DNA of 64,000 nt from Rhizophagus irregularis (taxonomy: Eukaryota > Glomeromycota > Glomeromycetes > Glomerales > Glomeraceae): NCBI RefSeq assembly GCF_026210795.1, contig NC_089438.1, forward strand, positions 4,547,501-4,611,500. The letters run 5' to 3'. Positions within the stretch are counted from its first letter, which is position 1, and each line of letters begins with the position of its first letter. Shown piece by piece: positions 31,460 to 43,968 of this stretch. The position numbers and the translations under genes were made by a program. Under the pieces are notes generated by a model that was given only the letters and a program-made list of their open reading frames with translations, was not told where the DNA came from and did no database searches.

Positions 31460-34075
31460 CTATTTTACCATGTTTTGCTAAAGTAGTAGTAAATACTATA
31501 GGAGCTTGTTAGTATCAACTTTAGAAATAATTTTTTTCAGTTGACCAATATCATAATTAATAATATAATATCGCCATCTAAATTACTATCAGTAACATTT
31601 TCTTTATCTTCACAAATAAGTTCTTTAACTTTAAGCCATCCTTTAAAATATCTTTCAACAACTTCTTTTAATTTACCATAAACAATCCGTTATATCTGTT
31701 ATTGTTACACTTATTTTGATATGTGCACACTAATTTTCGTGTAATTTTGGTAAAATCCAAAATTATACTTCACAAGCTTATCCTCATATAAGGTCAATAA
31801 CTGATAAACTACGATTGACACAAACTCAAATAATAAATTTAACCGAAAATCTAAATAATCAAATTATAAATTAATTTAAACAGATTTTTTTTTCTTTTGA
31901 AAAGTAATGTTTTATTTTCATAATTTACATTCATTTAATAATTGTTTTAATGCACCATCAACCCACCAAATCATAAGTAAAACATCATCAGCTTGTTGAT
32001 GATAAGATTGATTAGGATGTAATAAATCATATACACGTTTTCCTTGCTTGTGTTATAGCAGTATTATTATTCTTCTCCATTAATAAATTTTCTTCATCAT
32101 CATTGTTTTTATTCATAGAATTGGCTATTTTATTATTTTCATTATATAAAGCGGTAACCACCTGTTGGCCCACGAAACAAGCTTCAAATACTTTTTCTAA
32201 TAATCTGTTCTTTTTTTCTTTTTATTATTCCTATTCACTATTTTATTATCATTGTCTTTTTCACCTAATTTCTTTTGGTTGATTGGATCTTCAACGTAAT
32301 CTTGTTTTTTTCATTTTCTAATTTCGCAAAATCTAATACAATTTTAATAATATTCATTAAAGAAGTTCCACAAACCTTGTATTGTTTTAACCAATTCAGC
32401 TTGAGCTTCACTTAACTTGCTTTCTTCCATTAATTCACAATTAGCTAAAATACTATGAAGAGGAGTTCTTAATTCGTGAGAGATAGAAAAGATGAATGCA
32501 CCTTTTTGCTCTATCAGCGACGATAACTCTTCTTTTAATACTTCACTAACGACATTTATACCAAAATTACTCAAATAAACACGCTCTTCATTTTTAAATT
32601 GTCTTGGATCTTTGTCATAGCGATTAAGAAACCAAAAGCATTTGTGTACCATCATAAATCGGTACAACAATACCGGAATGAACATAATCAGGAAAGAGGT
32701 CGGCAATGGAGGTAAAGAATTTTGATAAATGCAAACCTTGTGAATGAGCTTGCACTAAATAGGCGAAATAAAGAAGCTTTTACAGCAGCTTCAGAAGATA
32801 ATTAAACTTCACCAGCGGAAGTGAGAGATCTTAAATGATTTGATGATACATCAGGAAGTGGAGCATCTACTTGAAGTACGAGAAGTTATAGATAAAGGAC
32901 GAAAATAAAAACAAGGCATCTCTAATAAATAAACTGAATCTACGTATAAAGTGTCCCTCATTAATTTAACTGTCATATTAAAGCATAAAATCACCAAAAG
33001 TAGATTTATTTTATTTTCATTATTATTAGAATTATTGGCTAACTCACCTAACTGAATTTCCAAACAAAATCTACCAAATTCAGCTATACTCTCTTGTATC
33101 TTATTTCTTACACGTAAATGTAAAGTATCAGTCCATAAATCTAATTCTCGCATGAAACTTTAGCAATTTCCCTTAAACTTTAACGATCCTTTTTGAAAAA
33201 CTATCCCTAGGTTCACGATCGATCACACATATCGTATCACCATCATCTGTTCGTAAAGGGAGCACCAGTATAAAAATCTTATTAAGGAGAATCAGTAACT
33301 AAAGGATTATTACGAAATCTCCAATCCTTAGTAGCAATCAAGTTCTACGAATAGTTCATCATTTTCTTATAAGGATAAATCTAATTGTAACAGCCTGTTA
33401 CGCGTCTTATTTGTAACAACCCCCAATTTTATCCAATTAAAATTTAAAATCAGGCGTAATGTAAACAAAAACAAAAGATCAGTCGTGTAACCAAGACAAA
33501 AGAATTTTTTAAAAAATTTCAAGAAACTGCTTATAACTTGAAATTTTGTCTATGAAACTGTCTTAAGTACATTAAGTAAAAGTTTTCCAAATTAAATTTT
33601 GCATATAAAAATTTTATTTGTAAACCACATACTAAATTTATTATTAAAAAAAAATAAAAAAGGATGTTACAAATAAGATATGTAACAGGCTGTTAAAAAT
33701 ACATTTATTCTTCTTATAATAATACAAAAACTTATCTCGCTAATAGTTTCACTGCATCTCATACCATCTTCAGCTTTAAACCATTGATGATCATATTTAA
33801 AAGCGGTAGTATCATTGGTTATTGATGCTTTAAGATGTTCTTTTGATAGTAATACAGTTACAATACGAGCAAAATTAACATCATCATTTGATTTATTAAG
33901 TATTTGACATCTCATAACGCTCTTCTACGTTAAACTTCATTAGGAAACGTGGGAGAAGGAAAGTAATGATTATCATCTAATCATCATCTTAGCAGTTATT
34001 TTCGTAATTACCGTCTACTTCATTTTCTTAGATAAACATATATTTTTGTTCATCTTCAAGTTCAATTCTTAAGTT
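31460..34075 (-). pseudogene. Hybrid histidine kinase copy A, N-terminal and kinase remnants
   Basis: Continues the fragment at 7423-9001. Recognisable pieces with broken frames: the pseudo-receiver region (31460-31680), a deletion that removes most of the ATPase domain, the 8-base microexon remnant at 31843-31850 with its donor changed from GT to TT, the H-box (SISHELRTPLHSILANCELM, about 32440-32500), GAF pieces (32560-33915) and the conserved KAEDGMRC region. A MITE lies at 33367-33719. Homology to copy B stops near 34075, so about 230 N-terminal residues are missing. Clearly non-functional. Confidence 0.92.
33367..33719. mobile_element. MITE in histidine kinase pseudogene (about 350 bp)
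   Basis: Inverted ends TAACAGCCTGTTAC...CTTATTTGTAACA (from about 33388) and the complement near 33662-33695. The similarity extends outward through AATAAAT to TTATAA on both sides (33367-33372 and 33714-33719). Copy B lacks the sequence at the matching point (TTTTCTTGTAATATAGC near 45324). TTATAA may be the target or part of the ends. No coding capacity. Confidence 0.7.
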
Positions 34076-36846
34076 ATTAAACTAGGAAAACGGAAATCGT
34101 TGAAAGTCTATAACAACTGAGACTAAGTTCGACTGAAAATTTTCAAATTTTAATTGTAAAAAAAATACTAAAACTTTCTTTTTTTTTAAAAAAAAAAAGA
34201 AAAAAAGAAAAGAAAAATGATTATGATTCGTATTATTCATTTCAAAGACAATTATTTTTAGGGGTTCAAAAGGAAATGACACGATTGTCAAAAAAGGAAA
34301 CAGTGGTGAATTTTGTGGAATGACGTTTTGCCAATCAAATTATTAACCAGGGGATAACCAAAATTTACAATTTCGTCTCCAGAGAAGTCCTTCGCTTTGC
34401 TCCGATTCGATATAAAAAAGATAAATTAAAAAGTAACGAAGGAATTACTTATATTTTCCTCCTTTTAAGTATCAAAACATCATTTTACGTAACATCACTT
34501 TATATTTTTTCTGTAGGATTATGGTAAAATTGTTTATTAAGTTCCATTACGAGACGTAATATTGAATTTTGAAACAGAACGAAAGAGAAAAGATAGAATT
34601 TAGAAAAAGTTTATTCGAACAAATTTATACAAAATAATTTGTTGTGTAACATGGAAGCACATGATATGTCTGCGCCTGATTATTCTGGATAATACAGTTC
34701 CGGTTAATGAAATTTCATTATTAGCCGTTCCCTTTGCAAACCGGAAATTTATTTTTTTTTTCAAATACTTTTTTTTCGGTTCTTATCAAACCGAAAGAAC
34801 TTTTTAATTGGTTTGTTATATTATATAAAAATATTAATCGGTCTCGGTTGATTGGCTTTTTCTAAAACTAATTTTTCTTTTGATATAAAAAATTTCTTAG
34901 ACAAATTTTTTTAAAAAATCACACATAAAAAATTTAATAATCAATAAAACTTTTTTTTAAAAAAAATATTTAAAATAAATAGAATTTTAAAAAAAAATGA
35001 AAAAATTAAATGATCAGTAAGGACCCCGAGCAATATATATATAGGTAACAAGAAAGGTCAAAATTTTTATAATAGCTCTACGCAAGGTTTTTATTAAGAT
35101 AAATAAGCAAACTCAACATGTGACTTCACAAATTGCCCAAAAATAAGCAATCTAACCATATGACTTTATAATATTATATTTTACAAAAATTATTTGATCA
35201 AATTTTCTCGCATTTATGATTTACAATTTCACTTTTTTCAACAGTAATATCATCTTAGCTAAAATATCTGTCTTAAAATTTTTTTCATCTCCTATTAACT
35301 TTTGCATATTAGTATAATACCATCGCTTATATAGTTAAATGTTATATAATGCATTATTAAATAATACCAAATTTACTCAAAAAATAAGCAATTGTAATAT
35401 ATGACTTTTCAAAAATTCTGTGAAAATAAGCAAATGAAAAATATGACATTGGCAAAAAATATCATTAATTTTACGCAAATCTAACCTCTAACTGTGGCTA
35501 AAATAGCATGTGACTAAGCAAACGATATTGTTACCTATACATATATTGCTCGGGGTCCTGATCAGTAGATAGTAGTTTAACGAATGATCTGACCGATAGT
35601 TTTAAGAGATGAAAAATGGATGTAAATGTCCTTTCATTTATTATAATATTTGCATGTAAAAATTAATATATTAAATCAATAAATAGTGTAGTTAGTACTA
35701 GTTTGGATTAGAAATTTTTTTCTGGTAATATTTATTCCAATACGTGAATAACGTGATAGGACGACCTATATCATGTTAATTAAATCTTATATGTGCTGTA
35801 TCATCAGTTTTTATTACAATTTACAAATATATTTTCATTTAAATCATTCTTTCATAGAATCAAATATCACTACAGTATATCCGTTGTTATACTGTAATTA
35901 TTTCAATACCAAATAAAGTTTTTAATTACGAAAAAAGTTTTTTTAATATATTTTCAAAAAAAAAATTTTTTTTTTTTGCATTTTTCAAACCTTCAGTTAA
36001 AATGCAACTTTACATGTTAAAGAAGATAGCTGATCGGTGAATTAATTATTTTAAGTCTAATTTTCCTTAAATAAACTTATTTACATCTTATAAATAGACT
36101 TTTTTAATATTTATGTCAATATATTACTAGTATAAAGTTTATTAATAAATTATAAAAAGCGTATTTTATAATAATCATTCCACCAACAATTGACTTTATT
36201 GATGATGTGACAATTGCTGTTTTAGCACCACATGATTTCGAAGATCTTAACGTTACATAAGGAACTACGTCGCAACTACAGTATATTGTCTAAATTAAAC
36301 GATTTCAGCAAAGTATTATTCCTTTATTTTTATTAAAATACTGATTTTTTAAAACAAATAAAATAAAAATTGCTTATCTTAGACCAAACTAATAATCTAA
36401 AAATACTGCGTCTAATTTTTTCACAGAATATTAATTGTCTATACAATTTAATGTATTGGTTTGAGCTGATCCTCTAATAGAAAATTTGTAATGTATATAT
36501 ATACTATACATAAAATAAATGAAAATGCAGAGAAGAAAAAAAAAATTTTTTTTTTTTAACAATAATAACTTAATGATTAATAATATAAACTAGTAGAATA
36601 TAAGTCTCAGTGGACTTCATCTTCATTTTTGGTTAGTATTATTTTATTTCTTTGTTAAAATCCTAGTACTTAGTTAGTACTTACCAAATTATCCTAATAA
36701 ACAATCGATTTTTTTTAAGGAAACCGGAAGACCGACCTTTTTTTTTATTAAATCGGTTTTTTTAATGAAGTTCGTTAAAATGAATTAAACTCTAAATATT
36801 TGTTCTTTCTATTTAATAAATATTACACCTTGCTACAACATTACAA
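34076..36846. other. Spacer between duplicated segments
   Basis: 34420-34490 resembles the upstream region of histidine kinase B (46855-46920), a leftover promoter of copy A. The rest is AT-rich, with T-run/A-run palindromes (34172-34210, 35950, 36540) and the MITE at 35020-35559. No gene seen. Confidence 0.6.
35020..35559. mobile_element. MITE-2, 540 bp, 8-bp target duplication
   Basis: Ends AGGACCCCGAGCAATATATA at 35020 and the complement ending GGGGTCCT at 35559. Flanked by GATCAGTA on both sides (35012-35019 and 35560-35567). Interior with AAAATAAGCAA repeats. Same terminal heptamer AGGACCC, size and interior style as MITE-1 at 369-889. Confidence 0.9.
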
Positions 36847-37585
36847 ATATATATATATATATATTCGAAGAAAAATAGTACGGGAACATGAAAATATGAA
36901 ATTACTAAAAAAACCATGAGACATAATGCCGGACTCAGAAAAATCAGAATATTTTAATTGACTCAAAATCTCATATAAATTATAATTCAAATTATACTTT
37001 ACACCCATCACTATTATGCAAACTTGAGCTGCTTTACGTTTTTAGCACTTTTTGCTGCTTTCACTATGGCGAATTTTTCAATCACCATTATTAGGATCGA
37101 TTTTCATTCCTTTAATGCTATAATTACCAAAAGTTGAGATATTACTATTAAAGGAAACAATATTTTGACATACAAAAAAAATATATAGATAAAAATGAAA
37201 TGATGACTATTATTTACCGGCTCATTTTGTTTCAGAATTCACAAATATATTTTTAAAAGAAATTTAAAGTTTTATAACGCATTTAATAATGACCTATAAT
37301 CAGAAACTGCGCTAGTAGAATAAAATTTTTTTTTTTAAATTTTTTTTATTTTTTTTATTTATTTTAAAATGATTTGTCACATTCATAGTAGCGAATATGA
37401 TCATTATGTCTCTAAATGGACTGGTAAGAAAAGTTAGTATTTACGAAAGATATTATATTATAATTCGAAAAAAAAATTTTTTTCTAACACAGTGAAATCT
37501 TGCTTTTAATGAAAATAATTACAAGCATAATAGCATGATGTTGTTGTGAAGTTAGCCGAAAAATAATTAGCCGCAACGTCAGTGA

Positions 37586-37644
37586 TCCGGACCCTAAATC
37601 GTCGTGGAACTCCAGGAGATTTTCTGCGATTAAACCGGTCCGGA
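37586..37644. promoter_or_regulatory. GC-rich inverted TCCGGACC motif upstream of kinase B
   Basis: TCCGGACC at 37586-37593 and GGTCCGGA at 37637-37644, same layout as upstream of kinase A although spacer bases differ by small indels. Function inferred only. Confidence 0.35.
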
Positions 37645-37808
37645 TGATCGGCAATCGGCATCATTATTTGTTGACGTACATAGGTAGTACATTGTTGCAT
37701 ATTCATTTAGTTAGTTTGATGAATTTCGGAGTTAGGACACCGGCTTAACTTTTTTGTTTCAAATTCATATTTTAAAAAGAATTTTAAAGCTTTATAACGT
37801 ATTTTATT

Positions 37809-40078
37809 ATGTCATATGGTAAAAATAAATTAATTAATAATGCACTTAGGAGGTCATACGCATTAATAGATTACAATGTTCATAATGATACACACAAACG
37901 ATATAAATTTCAAAAACAAACACTTCTTGATGATGAATCACTTACAAAAAAAGAAAAATCTGAAGCAATAAGAATAATAACTAAAAGTTATGATGAAGAA
38001 AAGATTGTTCATAACAAAGGAACAAAAAGAATTTGTGAAAATTGTAACCAAGAATGTTTAGCTATAACATATTGTGAACTTTGTGTTCGAAATTATTTAA
38101 AAGCAAAATTTTCAAGTTGGACATCTGGAAATGATAATATTGATAATTTAATACAAGAATGTCAAATGAAAACACTTGCACCACGTCTAATACCAGAATG
38201 GATTCCATACAATAATTTACAAAATATTAAATACCTAGCAAAGGGAGGATTTTCAGAAATTTATACAGCAGTTTGGATTGAAGGAACATATGAAGAATGG
38301 GATTCTAAGGAACAACAATTAAAAAGATTTGGAAGTCAAATAATAGTACTTAAAAAATTAGAAAATGTTGAAAATGCAAATCAAAATTGGTTTGAAGAGG
38401 TTTGAATTTAAAATATTTTAAATTTCATTAATAATATCTTAAATTTTAATTATATTTTTTATTTATAGGCCAGATCACATTTAAATATAAGCAATAAATG
38501 GAATGAAGTTGTCCAATGTTATGGTTTAACACAAGATCCATCAAATGGAAATTACATGCTTGTAATGAATAAACTGGATACAGATTTAAGAAAATATTTA
38601 CAACAAAATCATAATCAACTTACATGGAAAGAAAGAATTCAAATTGCCATTGATATAATTAATGCACTTGAAAAAATTCATTATGAGAATGAAATCCATA
38701 GAGATTTGCATTCCGGAAATATATTATTTAGAAGTAGATTTCGTATTAGTGATCTTGGATTTTGTGGGCCTGCAGCTAAACCATTAAAAAGTATATATGG
38801 AAATCTTCCTTATATAGCACCTGAGGTTATTATTGGAAGAGAACAGACTTTTAAATCTGATATTTATAGTATTGCAATGCTTATGTGGGAAATATCATCT
38901 GGACAACCACCATTTAATAATTTTGAACATGATTACGATCTTGCAATGAATATTGTTAATGGTATAAGACCAAAAATTATACCAGGAACTCCTTTAGAAT
39001 ATAAAAATTTGATGAAGCAATGCTGGGATGCTGATCCATCAAAAAGATCTGACATTTTTACACTTCGGAGAAAAATGGGAGATATTAATTTATTTTATCA
39101 AACTAAATCAAGTGAATTATCTCAGCTTGAAGAAAATAATAATTTTGAGGTAGAAAACCATACCGGCAGTAGCAAACTATTTACAAGTAAACTTCATCAA
39201 TTTGACAATCTTCCTGAACCAAGAAATGCAACAGAAGGTACTATTATATTAATCATTATTAATTGTTTAAAAAGACTAAATTAATAATGTATTTTTTTTT
39301 TAATTTAAATAATAATAGAAGAACAAGAAGGTATAAATTAAGCAATTTCTTATATAATTTTAATTTATAAATAATGATGTTAATTATATATATATTTTTT
39401 TTAGCATTTCATAGTAACAAATCATATAATTTTCATATTCCTGATAATAGTAAGTGCAATTAAATTTAAATATTATATAACAGATAACGGGACGTTATTT
39501 ATTGATTTACTTTGCTTTTTTTAGTTGATGATTTTAATAAATCAAGTAGTAAGAAAAATAGTACTTCGAAAATAAATAGCATATTTAAAGGTAATTGAAT
39601 AACATTTTATTTTAACATAATCAAATGAATGAATAACTTATATTTAAGGTTTTTTAGTTAGCAGCAAAAAGTCATCCAATATATTTAAAAGAAGCTCAAA
39701 AAATGGCAAGTAAAATAATTTAAAGTACTATGTTAAGTTTTATCAATATTAAACATGATTTAATTTATTTATTTAGATATTCAAAATGATTTTAAGATTG
39801 AAACAATGCAACAGCAAGTAAAGAAACTTCATAACAATGATGATGGTATGATGATAAAACAATTATTTAAATTCTTAAAATAATTATTCTACAGTATTTT
39901 ATGATTTTTAATTTTATATTTGATAGACGAAGATGAAGTACATAACAATCTTAACCTTCATTCAAAAGAACAAGATGAATTGGAACTTCCTGATAGTAAG
40001 AATTATTTTTAAATGTTTAAAATTTACGTTAAATTACTAAATTTAACGTAATATTTTTTTTTTCTTTTAGATATTTAG
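37809..40078 (+). CDS. TKL-like protein kinase, copy B
   Basis: Nine exons matching copy A: 37809-38399, 38469-39237, 39319-39330 (12 bases), 39405-39449, 39525-39590, 39658-39705, 39777-39845, 39927-39995, 40071-40078; sum 559 codons (558 aa). Same Cys cluster (CENC, CELC), Gly loop KGGFSEIY, catalytic lysine in IIVLKKL, HRDLHSGN, DLG and APE. Differences from copy A are concentrated before the kinase domain (residues about 28-75) and in the tail; the catalytic part is conserved, so both copies look functional. The GC-AG intron (39706-39776, AATG-GCAAGT) is retained. Convergent with the histidine kinase gene downstream, as in copy A. Confidence 0.87.
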
Positions 40079-40925
40079 ATACGGAGGAATTATATAAATT
40101 AGATAATTTTCTTATCATAAATTATTTAAACACTATGACTTGATGAGATTTTTTTCAAGACTTCTTAGTTTGTAATTTGAATAATTTATTTTTTTTATTT
40201 TTATTTTTTTCTTTCTTATTATATTATTATATTAGTAGCGTAAACTGAACGCGTTTTTATTAAATAAATTTTAAAGTATATTTTTAAATTTAAATTTTAT
40301 GATACAAAAATATATATATAAATATAAATATAAATAGCGTATAAAAAAATAAAGTCACGATGATCGTTAAAATGAATGAAAATTTCTTTGCCGAAATTAT
40401 CAGAATCATTCATAATTCTGGATCTAAAACACATACAATATCCTTCACGACCGCATCTCGGTGAAATAGCGTTCTCACTAACACCCGACATATATTTATT
40501 TACATTTTTAAAAGGGAAAAGTGTTTAAAATTAAATTAAGTTATATAATGTTCGTTTATTTGTCTGTTGAAATATTTAATTTAGATATAAATTTTTTTTT
40601 AAAAAAAATAATTAATTTATATTGATAAAATATTCGCCACTCCGTCTCTTGTTAAATTTATAAATAATCTTTTTTTTTCTTATTTTTTTTTAAAGGGTTT
40701 AATGAATAAAAATTAAGTACAATGCGTGATAAATGTTTATATAGTAATATATAATGTTTATATGAACTTTTTTTTTTTAATACAAAAAAAGAATGGAAAG
40801 AAATTTAAAAAAAATATCTACAACTAGAAAATAAAAATAAATAAATAAAAAAAAATTAATAATTTTTTTTTAAAAAAAAAAATAAAAACGAATGAAAAAA
40901 CAATAAATTAGTTTGGTTATGATTA
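40079..40925. other. Kinase B / histidine kinase B convergent spacer
   Basis: AT-rich 3' regions of both genes with long homopolymers. Homologous to 6572-7422. No gene. Confidence 0.6.
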
Positions 40926-43900
40926 TCATGTACTTCCTCCACTACTACTATTACTACTACTATTACTACTTCCAACACTACTATTTTCACTTGATTGTTC
41001 ATTTTTTTCTGACCATTTTTTTAATACTTTTTCCAACATTTTTAAACTAACAGGTTTAGTTAAAAATCCATCAACTCCACTTTCAAAAGCTATATCTTTA
41101 TCTTCTTCACTAGCTAATCCAGTTAAAGCAAATATTAAAGAACGAGAACGTTTAGTAATAGTATTGATAGTATTATTTTCAATAATAGGAAATGATGGTG
41201 ATGAAGGTATTGGTGATGGGGATGGTAAAGGTGATGTTTTGGATTTTGTTGTTGATTTAGTAGGTATTTTTATCGATATTTTAGGTTTTAATAATAAACT
41301 TGTGATTGAAAATGAATTGTTTTGAAAAGAGAATTGATCAGGATTTGATACTCTTCTTTGTAAAAATCTATTCTTTTGAGTAAATGGTTTTAAATGATTA
41401 TTAGATTCTGAAACTGGTGATGAAGAAGTAGTTTTGTTAAATAATGATGATGGAGGAAATTCAAAATTTGTAATTGTAGGTGATGCAGCTGGAGATTTAG
41501 TGAGTGTCGTATTTGTTGTTGTTCTTGCTGTCGATAATAATGAAAATTTCGGATTGTTGAATTCTTCTTCAATTTTACGTATTTCTGCTGTTGCTACATT
41601 GCCGTTCATTACAGGCATTTGTATGTCTACAAATAAAAAAAATTTATATATATATTTAAATACATATTTTTTTTTAATTAAATACACGTGTACATAGATT
41701 TACTATAAAAATTTACTTACCCATTAATACGATATCAAATCCTTTTCGATTAGGAAATTCTCCATCATCATCTTCTAATGCTTTTTTAAATTTTTCAACT
41801 CCAATAGCTCCATTTTCAGCTTCATCAAACCTAATACCACGTTTTTTCAAAAATGTAGCTAAAATCATTCTATTGACTGCATTATCTTCAACCACTAAAA
41901 CTCTAGGACCTAAATTACAACTCAATGAATTCACTGATTTAGATTTTTTCAATTCATTTAAAGGTGGAGGGTTAATATTTAGTGATTCTGACATATTTGG
42001 TAACGAAGTTGACATTGCGGTAGGCGTTGCACAAGGTGAAGTGGAAGGGGTAAGTAAAAAAGTTGATTTCGGAATAGGTAAAAATTTTGGTTCTTTATTT
42101 CCAGACGGTAAATGAAGATTTGGAAGTGTGGTGGAACGGTTAAAACAAGGTCGTAAGGGTGGTGCAACGGAAAGTAATGATGAATCACGATCAGATTTAT
42201 TTAAAGGATCGTTAATATTTGGAGAAATTGATGATGATTTTTCTGAAGAATTATAACTAATATAATCTTTTGAATTATCATCTTCTGAAATTGGTGGTGT
42301 CATAATCAATTTTGGAAAATATGAATTTTCCTCTTCTAATAATTTTTCATCATCTTGTTGACTTGAAAGTACAGAAACAATAGCTTTCTCTAATTTACGA
42401 GGTCCACATGGTCGTGTAAGGATGACAACTTTTCTTCTTTTTCTTTTTATAAGTTGAGTTTCTTCAATTTCTTTCTGTAATTTTTCAACAAAATCAGCTA
42501 TTTTACCATGTTTTGCTAAAGTAGTAGTAAATACTATAGGAGCTTGTTTAGTATCAACTTTAGAAATGATTTTTTTAAGTTGACCAATATCATCAATAAT
42601 AAATATAATATCACCATCTAAAGTACTATCAGTAACATTTTCTTTATCTTCACAAATAAGTTCTTTAACTTTAAGCCATCCTTTAAAATATCTTTCAACA
42701 ACTTCTTTTAATTTACCATCAACACATTTAACTACAATTCTTTTTTGTTTGACCTTTTCAAGAATAATTTTTCGTTGTTTTTCTTCAAAATCTTTAATTA
42801 AATTATCATTTTCATTATTAAAAGAATCAAAAGTATTACTAAAATCTCCTAAATCATCATTTTTATTATAATTCATTTTAATTTCTTCATTTGCTTGATC
42901 AAGATCTAACCAAATTCTAAATCTTGTACCAACTCCTACTTCACTTTCAACATCTAATTTACCTCCCATTTTTTCTACTAATAATTTTACTATAGATAAT
43001 CCTAATCCTGTACCAACTTGTAAAGAATTTTCTTGAGAAAATGGTTGAAACATATTCGTTGATAAAAATGATGGTGATATACCACATCCTGTATCAGTTA
43101 TTGTTATTAACGCGTGAATTTTATTTGATGATGATGATGATGATGATGATGTATCCGTTGTTGTTGTTGTTGTATCTTGTACTCCTGCATGTTTCTTATA
43201 TTGATCACTTAATGATGAATACGATAATGATGCTAATGAAATTAAGACATATCCTTTCTTCGTAAATTTCATGGAATTCCTATTTTAAAAAAAATATAAT
43301 ATATATTAATAAACTCGAATAACGTTTAATTAAGACCGTTCCAATTTAACTATTTGCTTAACGTCTCATTTTTTTTTTAAAAAAAAAATTGGGAAAAAAT
43401 GTTGTTACGCTCGTACAAACAGGTGAAAAGGGAACAAATGAAGGGAACAAGAGAAAAGGGATAGACATTAAACAAACAACTAAGTTGGAACGGGGTTGTG
43501 TCAATCCGTTATATCTGTTAATGTTACACTTATTTCGATATGTGCGCTCTAATTTTCGTGTAATTCGAATAAAATCCAGAATTATACTTAAGCTTATCCT
43601 CATATAAGGTCAATAACTGATAAATAACGGTTGACACAAATTCAAAAAAATAAATAAATAAATAAATAAATAATAAATTTACCCGATAATCTAAATAATC
43701 AAATCAAAAAATTAGTTTAACGAGATTTTTTTTTTTTTAAAAAAAAAATTAAATATCATATATAACTTACATTCATTAATAATTGTTTTAATGCACCATC
43801 TTCAGCCATTACCCACCAACCAGCATCTCTTGGTTCAACATCAATCATAAGTAAAACATCATCAGCTTGTTGATGATGAGATTGATTAGGATGTAATAAA

Positions 43901-43935
43901 TCATATACACGTTTTTTCCTTGCTTGTGTTATAGC

Positions 43936-43968
<33 letters not shown>

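Larger units (their letters stand above)
3306..34490. repeat. Segmental duplication, copy A (expanded by insertions)
   Basis: Near-identical to 36847-46920 and in the same orientation: upstream region, kinase gene, long AT-rich spacer and antisense histidine kinase gene. Without the 22.5-kb nested insertion it is about 8.7 kb. The right edge is taken from the AACGAAGGAATTACTTATAT-type promoter segment near 34430-34490, which resembles 46860-46915. Exact borders cannot be fixed by eye. Confidence 0.85.

Noticed and set aside
41434-43607. Plus-strand ORFs opposite the histidine kinase
   Set aside because: Shadows of biased codons in low-complexity regions of the real minus-strand gene.
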